From NCBI GenBank assembly GCA_013400975.1, contig WBMZ01004637.1, forward strand, positions 62,001-126,000: a stretch of DNA of 64,000 bases. Reading direction: 5' to 3'. Below the pieces are notes generated by a model. The model was not told the origin of the DNA, did not search any database, and saw nothing but the letters and a program-made list of their open reading frames with translations. Numbering within the stretch: position 1 is the stretch's first letter; each line of letters starts with the position of its first letter. Made by a program: the position numbers and the translations under genes. The DNA comes from Atrichornis clamosus (Eukaryota; Chordata; Aves; Passeriformes; Menuridae). Positions 49,521 through 61,049 of the stretch are shown one piece after another.

Positions 49521-51750
49521 TGCTAATACCATTATTTTTTGAGGACACAGCTGACAAAAATATCAAAGCTGGCTGAGGTTAACAAGGTGGTACCTCCCCT
49601 CGGCTTTGGCCTCCAGCTATAAGAAGCTTTGTGGTTACTCAGGGAAAATCTCCCAGTTCTTGAGAGTTTAAACTCTAGTTTAAGTGGATGTGAAGAACAG
49701 ATTTATGCTACTAAGGGTTATTTCAAGAACAATGATGGTTTCAAGAGCAAAGTCCTGTTTGTGCTTCCCAAACCCTTCTGAGAATCTCTGCTTAAACCCT
49801 GGGTGACTGTATCTGAGATGCAGTTGTGAAGGGCTTGGGAGACACTAGCCAGTACACACCAATATTGGTAATTGAGACTGACAAAACCATGATTCTGTTT
49901 CCAGATGTTCCCTGACATTTTGGGTGGGATACAGTGAGACCAGGATCCTTCCAACCTGAGGTCGGGTGAAACGCAGTCAAAGGAAAAATGTCCTTGCCCT
50001 GGAGGACAGGCAGATCTCTGATCACAAAGCAACAAGAAATGAGTATCAGTGATTTATAGCATTTATTTGGAACAACTCAGCTTTATTAAGAATGGCCGAT
50101 TATAAGGAAATAAGCTCTTTTTTGATATAGAAAGTCTAGGAAGAAGGCAGTTGATACTCTCAGCAATTGAAACTAAGAGAAACTGGAAATTATTGCTTAA
50201 AGGGTGTCTTCTCAGAAACTTTTGTTTCATTTAACATTAATGCATTAATAGGCCTCTTTTTTTAATGGATTGTTCTCAGTAAATTTATGATCTTTTCCCT
50301 GAAGCATCCAGGAACATGCTGTATTTGCATATTCAAAGCTTATGCATAAAATGGGAAATATGTGTTTACTAACCCTTCACATTCCACTTGCAGAGTGAGG
50401 GTAATTCTTTTTTCAGTTATCAGGTTGATTGCAGACTTTTTGATTTAATTGAGTACATGTGTGCTCTCTATGTCTGTGGTGGCAGAGCCCCAAAATGGGA
50501 TGTGAAATAAGGAAGTGGCTGGAATTCACTGAAGATCACCTCCTATTCACATGCTTCTGTCTGAAACAGGTGTGTCTGGAGGGAGTTATTTTGAGCTTAA
50601 ATTAATGCTGACCTCAGCTGAAATAATTTGCCCTCTTGCTCTTCCTCCGAAACAGAGTCAAGAGGGAGTTGTCTGACTTCTGAGTGTGGCTGTACACATC
50701 TGTCAACAGAATTGGAGTTCCGAATGCAAAATGGAGCATTTGGGAGCGCTGTGTGGGTTTCCAACCCTCCCTGAAGGACACGAGGACCATAAACCAGTGA
50801 ATGGATTACAATAAGGCATAAATAGAGCATTTTTATCTGTGACAGATGTAATCCTGATCCAGCAACACTTATGTTATTTAAAGGAAAATGGTGTCTATTT
50901 CAGACCAGCTGTCTGAATTTTGATTGAGAAAAGAAGTCATAAGCTTTCTTTCCATGTGAATAATTGTGAGGCTCCTTTGGAAGTGGCTTGGTAGCTTTGT
51001 TTTGAAGGGGGCTGGCCATTACCTCTTACAGGGCACTTCCTCCCCAGGAGCACAATGCCATGGAAAGGGACCACAGGCTTTCACACAGGTTGCCACCCCA
51101 AGCAGGGGAAGGCTGCTTTGCTGCCCTGCCACGCCATTTGAAACCTGCAGCAGTGCAAGCCAGCCAGGCAGCAAGAGAGTTATGAGAAATAATATCCCAA
51201 AGCCAAGAAGCAGGTGTGAGACACGCTTCTCGCTTGCGCAGACATATGGTACAAAACGTTGCAACCTTTCCTGCATAATACCTTAATGTATAGTCATTAG
51301 GCAGGACAGAGTGGAGAGCACACATATGGAAAACATCTCTTATTTGGAGACAGGAGCATGTACTTTCCCTTTAATGCTGGCATGTGCAAGGAAATACTGA
51401 TATGCCAACTCCAAACTGCTGTTCACAGCCTGATAAGGAGACAATCTTGAAGAAGGCAGAAATTTTAGCAGGTTTTAGGCAAGTAAATTTCTTTTAATTT
51501 ATTCCCAAAAGCAGCACAGCTGGATTCTGGTTGACTGCATCTGGATTTCAGTGCCCTGGTAAGTCTTACGGGGGAAATAAACTGAAAAAAGAAGACTGGA
51601 AGTTAAGGCTGTGCAGCAGGTAACACGAGTATGCGGCACTGGTGTAGCTCACTCCTTTGGGCAGCCTCCAAAGTACTCACAGCTTTGGAGTCAGGACAAA
51701 AATGTGCATGTCAAACGCTTGGGCAAGAGTGTGATATTGAGTAGAATGTT
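49521..51750. other. Non-coding unique sequence
   Basis: I see no gene or transposon. The octamer composite at 50323 is listed separately. Frames of 77 to 106 codons on both strands at 51.0-51.3 kb overlap each other. Confidence 0.5.
50323..50338 (-). promoter_or_regulatory. Octamer/HMG-like composite site
   Basis: On the minus strand the 16-mer reads CTTTGAATATGCAAAT. This is a perfect POU octamer (ATGCAAAT) preceded, with one base between them, by CTTTGAA, a SOX/TCF-type HMG word. The arrangement resembles SOX-POU composite sites but has a different spacing. A further ATGCAT word follows at about 50342. Confidence 0.3.
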
Positions 51751-51799
51751 CATATCAATAAATGGCCATATTCTGGCCATCATATCAATAAATGGCCAT
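51751..51799 (+). repeat. 30-bp tandem duplication
   Basis: The 19-mer CATATCAATAAATGGCCAT occurs exactly twice, starting at 51751 and 51781. It gives a 30-bp period whose first unit also contains ATTCTGGCCAT. The identity of the copies suggests a recent duplication. Confidence 0.9.
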
Positions 51800-54700
51800 C
51801 TTTGTAGTGCTGGATTATTTTAATTTTCTGTAAAAGTAGATCCTGATGAACTCCAATGAAATCTGAGATATTCTAGACTCTTTAGCTAGACAAGAGGCAA
51901 TCAGACACTGACTTGCCATGGGAAACAAAATCACAGATCAGCTGACGGCTGGGGTTTAAGGAATCTTGCACTGAATTACCAGGAAAAACTGGTAGAATTC
52001 AGGCAGGACAAAATAATTCTATCACTGAGAAGACTAACTGAAAGAACCATATTGATAAAGGTCTGTAGATTTTTGAGATATTCAGGCATTAAGTGAGATT
52101 CAGAATCATGACTCTAGAAGTACTGAAGTGAAATTAGTAAGTTTAAAGTTTTGATTGAATTTTTTTTTAAAAAACCCAAACATCTTGAGCATTTTCAATG
52201 TTGTCTGTGAAGTAACTTTTCATGGGAAGTTTCATTTCTTGGGACATTGAAAAACTAGCCAAAAACTGTTGCAGTAAATGGGCATACTTTGCCATAGAGA
52301 TAAATTAGATGAACTGCATGGCACAACAGGCATTTTTCCACCTCTGTCTCTATTCATCTTTAGCTATAGAGACATATCATACTGGTATAACAATCCAGTG
52401 ATTTTGTAGACTTGATCTTTTGACACAGACACATAAATATACCTCAAGAGATTCCTCTCTTTCGGCCATTGTAGCTTAGATTTTTAAGCAGGTCACACTA
52501 TATGCTGCTGGTCTCTTCCCAGCTGGGGAGATGATCAGTGACTTCCAGGTCAAATAAATTCAGCGGGGTCCAGCAGCAAAAATAACATACTGACGCAAAT
52601 CTGTGCACATTTATTCAGCTGCCACTGAGCCCATGCTCCTGCTCAGTCCCATTGCTTGTAGTGCCTTTCCAGATATGTGCCTGCCGGGACAAGACAATGG
52701 TACTGGAGCAACACAGCCTCTAGCTGTCACATTTCTCCTCCTTTTCTTAACCATTCACTTCCACTGCTCAGATCCCAGATGTGAAGTCTTGGGCTTTCCC
52801 TCAGTGGTACCCAGAGAAACAGAGAAGATATTACCAAGGAACCACACAGCTCTTTCACTCTCCAAGGTAACCAATGGAGCTAAGGGTATATGGTTCCTTC
52901 CCCTTGTATGTTCCAGAATAAGGACAATTTGCAAAAGAGGAAGTTTTCCTCACATCTATTTATTAAAAATTAGATTCGTGCAGCATGAGGTATAATTTTT
53001 GCATTTTCATGCTGATATTACTTTTACTGACTGTGAAGTTTTGACACAATGAAATAGGTAAACCCTGCCATATCATCAACTGCACAAGCTGCTTCCCAGT
53101 GTATCTTTAGCGAGTGACACCCCAGTGGCTTGTAAGACAGGGAATTTGTGGATAATTGTTGCTTCAAGGGCAGCTCCCAGGTAGGCAGTAAAGGGAGCCA
53201 TGACACAGGTTGTGAGGAACAGTCTCTCTATCCCCTGCCACCCAACCAGAGATAAGTACACTCGTGCATTTGCTCCTGTAAGTCAGCACACACCTTTTTT
53301 TCCTCTACTATGAGTGTCAATGCACTGAAGGCATCCCATAAGTGGCTGTTTTTTATAACACTGGTGCACCTTTCCAGCCCCTGCCAGGGAGGGAAGGCTC
53401 ACTGGACTTGCCACAGTTTGTTAATGGCACAAAGCGTTTGATTTGTTCCAAGCACGAGGGCATATTCACTACAGCCAAGACAAGCTGCAAAATTCTTCTG
53501 TTTTTTCCATGACCTGTCATCACCTGCCTTCTAGCCAAGATGTGGTTTGGAAGAATCAGTGGGTAAACAGCATGTGGAACAAATTATATTGGGAAAGAGA
53601 AGAAATCTGAAGCAGTGCTGCACGCCATGCTGGCTCTCGTGCAGGGATCTTCTTGCTGGTCTCTGTGGGCAGCTGGTGAACAAGCAATGTTTCTTTCATT
53701 AACATTACCCTGTGCTTTTTTGTTTAATCTCTAAACCATACCTTACCTGCTAGTAAGCAAGTGATGATTTTAACACACATGGCATGAAATCAGGTTTTGC
53801 TAGGGGAATAAAAACTCATGTGTCAGAAGGAAAACTCCAAGCCCAAGCTAAGTCTCCTTTAGTTTGTTTTCTGTTTGCTGCCATGTGGTTATATGCAACC
53901 TGTGTATGTAACAATATTGCATGTAACATAGTAGGAATTAAACTGTCACAGACAAGATTTTAAAAAAAAATTTTTTCTTCTGAATGATTAAGTTTCTTAA
54001 TTTTATTTTATGAGTGTTGAGATGATTTTTTTTAGCTTGGACAGTTAAGGCAGAGTTGTTTTCTTTATTTCTTTTTTGGTTCCTGTATGTCAAAGAAAAG
54101 GGCTGGCTTTGATTTCAAAAAATGTTGAACATTTCAGTTCAGAATTAAAGCAGTAGAATTTAAACTGCCAGAGTTTTGTTAAATGCTATACGTTAAGATG
54201 ATAACCTAGTCTTTAAAATCCACTTAAAAACCCACTTAAACTATTTAAGCTGCTTGTCAGTGGCAGTACGACAGGAAAGAGGAAAAGATTAAAATCAATT
54301 GTGCCTGATTTTCCTTGCCCCTCTGTAGGGAATGAAAATCATAAAGATTCCCATCACCACCCCACTATCAGGTAACACATCCTTCTCCCTGCCAGACACA
54401 TCACAGCAGGGAAAAGGTCCCTGCTTTCCTCCTGCGCCCCACTCCACAGTAGGGAGGGAACACTGCTGAGACAGTAGGTTGTTAGGGATCAAGTTGATGC
54501 CAGTGTAGGTGGGAGGGATAGAATGGGGAACCTGTGCAGGCCAGGATGGGGGCTTGGAGAGAGGCTCCAAGCTCCAGCCAGCATATGTCGCTCAGGAGAA
54601 CAGGGCTGGAGCTGTAGTCCTGGCCACGTACCCAAAGGGCTGCGTGTGGGGATCAAGGGAAGAACACGTGGTGCAGAAGAAAGGCAGGGGAATGGGAAGA

Positions 54701-55148
54701 GAGCTCCTCCACACCATTGTGCAGGTGCTACATTTCCTGCTTCTCATTTTCTGCATGGCTATTTGGGGCCAAATCCTGAATGGCAGTAGTGTTTTTCTGC
54801 AGGGAAGACGGGAGCTCAGCCCTCTGTGCTTGGCTCTCAGTTCCCCTCTCTGTGAGACCGCACTGTCTTTAACAGGTGCTCATTTACACGGGAAGTCAAT
54901 TAAGTTGCTCAGGAGAGGTGAAAATGCTCAGCTAAGATGAAGTGCTGTTCTGTCTCAAGACTCAGCTTCTTCCTTGCCTGGTTAGAATTGCAATGGGAGA
55001 GTGACTTTCTCAGCCGTGCTCAGTGGTATGTCTGCAATTGTTTCATAACCTCCCTCTACCTCCAGGACCATGAGACAAGCTAATATTAGATCCCTGGGGA
55101 GGGCTTGCCCCATGCAGCTGTCCTTTTAACCTTTTAATGCTCTTCCAG
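51800..55148. other. Non-coding unique sequence
   Basis: I see no gene or transposon. The 130-codon frame at 52603-52995 and the 143-codon frame at 54509-54940 have no domain I recognise. A local A9T6 palindromic tract lies at about 53961. Confidence 0.5.
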
Positions 55149-55258
55149 TTTAAGCAGTTTGTGGCAAGACCCAGACTTAAATTGCAGAGCGCAGATGTCA
55201 CAAATTGCTTTTCAATATGCTCTGGTGATGCCTGGAGCTGCTGACAAGACCTGAAAGG
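55149..55258 (+). other. Candidate non-coding exon
   Basis: A long pyrimidine tract (CCTTTTAATGCTCTTCCAG, AG at 55147-55148) precedes 110 nt that end AAAGG|GTGAGT at 55259, a consensus donor. All three frames contain stops, two of them only near the 3' end, so an internal coding exon is excluded and a non-coding RNA exon is possible. It is the second-best splice-signal pair in the window after 5033-5123. Confidence 0.28.
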
Positions 55259-58200
55259 GTGAGTTTTAAAAGAAGGTTTTAGTTTGGACAAGCTTTAAAC
55301 TGCTTTCCCCTAGTTCAGCATCTGGTCTCAAATGAGTGATGAACTGACGAGTACCAAGAAAAAAGGAAAGTGCTTTCCCAAATAGGCTCATGGCCTGTGA
55401 AACTCTTTGCCAAAATATAAAAGTAAATGTTATAAAGATGTAGACAATTTTGAAGAAGACAGGAAGCCTCCTTCGTGGCAATTTTCAGAGAGAAATTAAG
55501 AGAAAATGTGAAGCAGGGTGGTTGGCAGATGCAGATTACCGCTGTATCCCTTCTAAGCAGTCCATGGAGGGACTGTCAGATACGGGTATCTGGGCAGGAC
55601 TAATGCTCTTTCCAGTTGGTTATGACAATTCCTGTCTCCTAGGGGACCTTTGATGGCTCAGCCAGGATAGAACGAGCATTCAGAATGCCATCTGGAAAAG
55701 GCACTGCTCCTGCAGCACTGCAATCACCAAAACCAACAAACCAAGAATGCATTTAGGAAAAAATGTGCCTCTTTGGTGCTCAACACCAGAGAACTCAATG
55801 GAAAAGTCCTCCCTCCTGTACTGTGACATGTTCACAAGCACTGCCACAAAAATTCTCAATCAAATCCTCTGGCCTTTAATGCAAGGAAGAGATGTGCCAA
55901 GAATGCTTGGAGGCAATTGTATCTTTTTTACTTATTATTTTCTTTATAAGTGTGTTCATCTGGGTGTTAATGTCTGTGATTGGCTTTTCAGGTTGTATTC
56001 CTATTTTAATTATGGGAATGTCTGAATTTTACAAAGAATGTTTTTCTTTCTTCCTCCCCCTACACTCCTGTTTTCCCAAATTTCTGTAGATGCACAAGGT
56101 CACTGGTCTGCAGTTAGTGATTAGAAGTTTTGACCGTGCTTATTAAATTTGATATTTGATTTTTATTTCGATATTGATATTTGGTATAAATTTAATAGGC
56201 ATGATACCAGGGCAGATGTCTAGTTATTTGTCATTTTTTTCCCCGAAATGCACCAATTTTGTTGAATTCAACATGATCAGCTGCAGACCAGTGAGACTGG
56301 GAACACCTTGCTGACAGGTCTGCATGGAAAGGCATAAGTTTTTCCCTGCTGACTGCTGCTGGATCACTGAGGCTGTGTCTGTGCCACCAGACCCCAGCTT
56401 GTCCTAAACACAATGGAGAAATGGGGAAGGAGGACACGACTACCAGCCTGCCATCTCCTAGTGTTGGCATGGCCTCTGCCATGTTGGGAGAAACAGCATC
56501 ACAACACATGTGTGACTCAAGAATTTGGGGCCTGCTGAAGGGCTTATACTTAACAATTTTGGGTCATGCAGATCTAGGACTCAGAGAGGGATGCAAAGTT
56601 ATACGTCTGTACATGACCAGCAGAAGGAGGCAAACCCTCTCCACAGACAAAAGTTCCCCAATTCTCCAGAGAGAAGACTTGGCTGCCTACCTTTTGTAGA
56701 GCTCATCTCTTGTAAGGGGACCCAGCTCACGCTGTACTTGCCCATATGAGCCCCGGGGGCAGGAGGAGGGCACCCTGACATCAGCACAGCAGCTCACAGC
56801 TGCACGCAGGCACTGCTGCCTCAGGGGACAGAATGCACTGCGATGAAAGCACTCAGCTCAGAGGTGGGGTTCAGAGCTGAGGGGAAGTTGGGGATAAAAG
56901 GAGATGAACTGAGAATACCTCCACATTTGGGTAGGCTACCATCAGGGCAAGGGAGCTGCAGGCTAGCAAAGGGATATCGGCAAGAGTACTTAAATGCATT
57001 AGCACAAGTGAAGCAGGTTTCCTGATCCCTCAAAAAACCAGACCTCTATCCTGACTGGACACAGTTCCATACCTTCTTCCTGACCGATGCTCAGAGGCTG
57101 CGTGTTTATTTATCTTTTAAATTCCAAATCTCTAGGATAAACACCAGGTAGCACACAACACTGTGTTTACCATCACTTCTCCTGTGAGCAGATTTCTTAA
57201 TTGTCTCGAGTGATGACTGTATATTGCACCAGCACTCCTAGTCCCCACGAGACCTCACGCTTGCCTGGCTTTCCTGCAGGGGTTTGCTCAGAGCAGATGG
57301 TTTGGGTCTCAAAGGCTGCATTTTTTTCTAGCAGGAGGAACAGTTATGGCCCAGCAGCTGAGCAGTCCCCAAGGCAGGTGTGGGACTGTCACTGGAAAGA
57401 GCCTTCTGGCAGGAGTGGGAATGGATCATAGCTGGGGCTGTTGCCTAGTGAGAGAGCAAAGGCCCACAAGACAGGAACAAAGCGCAGCAGGATGAGCACA
57501 AGTCATTGCTGCAATAGCACATCTGGACCTTCAGTTTATTTTTTAAAATATTTTGCAATAATAAAAAAACCTTGATGAGTTCTCACTCCATCTGAGCACT
57601 TCACCTTCCTATCTTTCACAGCAGCTCTAGCTAATCAGGCAATTTTTATGTATAACAATGAACAACCCTTTCCCGGAATGATTTTCTGTGCTCTTGGTGC
57701 TCTTTGCTTTGTTATATCGGACACCACTCAGAGAGGCAATTATACCCACTCTGCGAATGAGGAAGATGAGATACAAAAAAGTTATGTGACCAGGTCAAGA
57801 CACAGTCACATCCACAGAAATATGTAAAAAAATTCCGACAGCCGTATAAGGTCTCTTGTTCTATTTTCATGGCACAAACAGTAGCTCATTCTGTAGCATT
57901 GCACAGGGTAGGGGCATTTATTACTGGTATAATCTGTTTTCTGCCCTTGTTTCCTATAAAATGAGCACTAACAGAGATCCACCACTCTTGAGAAGGTAGT
58001 GTGTAAATAATTATTTAGCCTATTACCTACGGTATGGTCATGTGGGCACATATATATTTGTACATCTGACATGAACTCTGCATATGGAAACCACTTTGTG
58101 AACACACAAAGCAGCTGCTTTTGAAGTGTCATATTTTAAGTCACTTTTTTTAAAAAGCAAATGTCAAAGGAATGCCTCCTCAAGCCCTTAGAAAATTCAA

Positions 58201-60118
58201 GTGCACATATTTTGACTAATCTCTTGCCAAAGTTTGCTTTTAATTGGCATTTTTTACATTTAATTACCATATATAAGTGCAGAAATACAAGTCAAACCAC
58301 AAAAATCCCCCTATTTTATTTCACGCTCATAATAAGTTACAGTAAAATTGTCAAATGCATATAATTTTTAACGAACTTGGAAACCCTCTGTCTTGAGCAG
58401 GGATAGTTACATTTTTGCATTGACTCCATGCTGCAATAAAGCTGTTTCCCCAAAAATCTCCTATTCTTAGACTGGAGGAAAAACTTAGTGAGACGCTCTT
58501 TCTTAAAAATAGTAACAATATGCTCAATAAAGCAGCAGGGGTGACCACGACGGTTTCCAACAGAAAGATCTGACTTGTATGTGGCAAAGCATTTCCACCA
58601 ACATTTTGGAGACAAAGTTTTGGTAACATGTTCAACCTCTAAGTCCCACAAACCCCAAACCTGAAACGCCTTTGGGTACCTACCATTACGATGTTCCTAG
58701 GACTCATTTTAAGGGTACCAAACATGCCTCATCCTTATTGGCACACTGGGAATTAAGGGCATTTCCTGAAGGCTGGGCTGGCAACATCTCAAAAATTAGT
58801 TGCCTGCTAATGGGTTGCCACCTCTGACAAATTGATCCTGAATTTTTTAAGTCCTTTCAATTATGAATCCGTTGCCCACTTGCTCCTTGCAGTGCCTACA
58901 ACATGCCCCACCACTAGCCGTAATGGCCTTTGGAGTGGCCCAGGGGAGGGGGTTCTGGACCTTAATACAAGCCTGCCCTTGAGGATGGAAGGGCACAGTC
59001 TCTCTGCACATTAGAGGTTTAACACTTTGGTGGCTTGAAGGCAAATGTTGCTATGGAGGACTCCATCCCATGGCTCTGTTGTAAAGGATATATGGAGTGG
59101 AGGGCAGTGGGATGTCAGTGAGGGTTAAACCAAGGTCCTGAGAAGCAACAAAGTGCAAAATTGTGAGACAGGGGCTTTAAAGAGGAGTGATACATGGTAA
59201 CATAAATCTTCCCAAGTGAACAGCCACCAAAGGTGCTGTGGAGTGGCTTCTCTCTGACTCCTCTGTAGCCCCACATCCTTTCTGTTCATCGGTCACCCCT
59301 TCACAAACGTGGGCTTTAAACTGGCAGTGATGCGCACTGCTCAGCAGCCACACACAGTTCTCCTGGCAGAAGAGGAAAACCCCACTGTTAGAAGGAGCAG
59401 TCAGCACCAGGGCTGTATGTTGGTGGAGTCCACCACATTCAGAGGGAAAGGTAGTGGCCTTGGTGGCATGCTTGCCTTGGAGTGGTGGCTTAGTCTCCTG
59501 CCTGAGACATGGATATAAAAATAGGCATCATTACCTCAGAGCCTTGCTAGCAGTGGACTAAAACCTGCTTCAAGTATGAGTGCATTTATTTTTTTCCCCG
59601 AGAATTAAAAGTTTGTTAGTTGTCATGTTATGCTGTGTAAAAAGTGTAGTCCTCTAGCAACAGCACCTTGTGGGTGACAGATAAGCAAGCTTGCCTGCTC
59701 CATGCTCCCCATCCTTCCTGGACAGATGAGTGTACCTCTAAACCTGTTTCACTCTTACCATGCATGCAGTATTCTGTGGTAAGAGAAAGTTTATCTTCTT
59801 GCTCTGTAATGTCCTTGCCGAGATTAGTGAGATGTGAGTTGGAGCCATGGGATCTGACAGCAGAGGTTGCAGCAGTTCCTTCCCGTTGCTTCTGAGGTGC
59901 AGATCCCCAGAGTGTAACACAGCATGGTGAATGGTGAGCAGAACCTCCTCAGGGTGGGGGTCCTCAGAAGACTTGCAGCCACTCTCCGCTGGCTGTGATT
60001 TAAATGTGACATCTGACCATTTCCAGGTCTTATCTCTCATCCATAGTCTTGTGATAGCTGATAATTTAATAAGAGTATAGCTGTGGAAAGAAAAGGTAAC
60101 CTGAACAGTTGAGGGATA
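55259..60118. other. Non-coding unique sequence
   Basis: I see no gene, RNA or transposon. Two overlapping minus-strand frames (104 and 94 codons, 58337-58651) have no domain. AT-rich stretches lie at 56.1 and 57.5 kb. Confidence 0.5.
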
Positions 60119-60207
60119 CTTTTTAGTTTTTTTTGTTTTAGTTTTTTTTCAACAAATATATTTCTGATTTTCACAGCAAAACTAAAAAACAAACCCCAAC
60201 TAAAAAG
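60119..60207. repeat. Imperfect inverted repeat, T-rich/A-rich arms
   Basis: A T-rich arm with two TTTTAGTTTT-type words (about 60119-60150) faces an A-rich arm with AACTAAAAAAC and CAACTAAAAAG (about 60177-60207), across a roughly 26-nt loop. The arms are imperfect reverse complements of about 30 nt. The structure could be a palindromic relic of a small transposon or a low-complexity coincidence. I found no target-site duplication. Confidence 0.5.
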
Positions 60208-60557
60208 GGAGACTGAAAAGAATGCAACTTTTTGTATTGTTTTGTGGATTTTGAAGCCTGTCTGATTTTTTGAGGGAGAGAAAGGCAGTTGTAGGATCAG
60301 GAGGAATGCAGCTACACAGAAAAACTGTTCAGATTTCCCGGGAGAACTTCAGCGATTTTGAGAAATAAGCCCTTTTCACATTAACTGCCCTTGCACAATG
60401 TTTTTTTTTAATGCTACAGTTATGTTTGTTGATCCATTGGCTATCTTGTCTGGCTAACTGCTTAATCTCAACCTAGCAAATGTGAGTTTGTGGAGCTGTA
60501 GCAGCAGATGGATACCATTGTTTCAGTAAATCTTTATTACAGTGTTTGTCTTTGTAG

Positions 60558-60657
60558 TGTGAGGGAAGGGACACTGAAGGAATCCAGAAAGCCAGAGATT
60601 TCAAAGACTTTGCAGATTACTCATGGAATAGACTCATCACAAGTCTGTCTGAAGCTG
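60558..60657 (+). other. Candidate 100-nt exon (coding-compatible)
   Basis: An acceptor (ACAGTGTTTGTCTTTGTAG, AG at 60556-60557) and the donor GCTG|GTGAGTAC at 60658 bound a 100-nt segment. Two frames are open. One reads CEGRDTEGIQKARDFKDFAD and continues to the donor in phase 1. The other reads VREGTLKESRKPEISK and onward. An alternative acceptor lies at 60541-60542. I recognise neither peptide. The splice signals are good, but no neighbouring exon was found. Confidence 0.25.
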
Positions 60658-61025
60658 GTGAGTACCCCCACTGCAGTGGCTTATCTGCAGAGGTGCCCCA
60701 CAGGCAGATGCTAGTGCTGCTGAGCTGCTGGACATTTACATTCCCTCAGGAGGGGTGAAGATCAAGGAGCGCAGTGCAGACAGGTTGCCCAAACTATCTG
60801 CTCTCTTTGATTGAGACCTTTGACATTAGAGGAACACCAATTTGCTTAGATGTGATTTTTTTAATGAGAGTCTGGCTGGAGGTATTTATTCATTGCCCTG
60901 CATCCACCATCCATTTCTTTGAGATCTATACAAAAAAAGGCATCAGTGAATAGATAAAGATATGTAGGTAGACAAATGAGAGCTGATTAAAATTGCTTTA
61001 GTATATTTTTTCACTCTTCAGACCC

Positions 61026-61049
61026 TTTTAAAAAAGGATTTTTTTAAAA
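61026..61049. repeat. Perfect short inverted repeat
   Basis: TTTTAAAAAA (61026-61035) and its exact reverse complement TTTTTTAAAA (61040-61049) flank a 4-nt GGAT loop. It is an AT-only hairpin of low information content. Confidence 0.8.

Noticed and set aside
50190..50206. miR-137-like word TTATTGCTTAA
   Set aside because: The match ends after the seed region, and no complementary arm was seen nearby.
51515..51558. 44-nt exon-like segment with a CCTG|GTAAGT donor
   Set aside because: Very short, average acceptor, stands alone. Many such pairs are expected by chance in 64 kb.
54509..54940. 143-codon frame
   Set aside because: It overlaps a second open frame, has no domain, and has no splice or promoter context.
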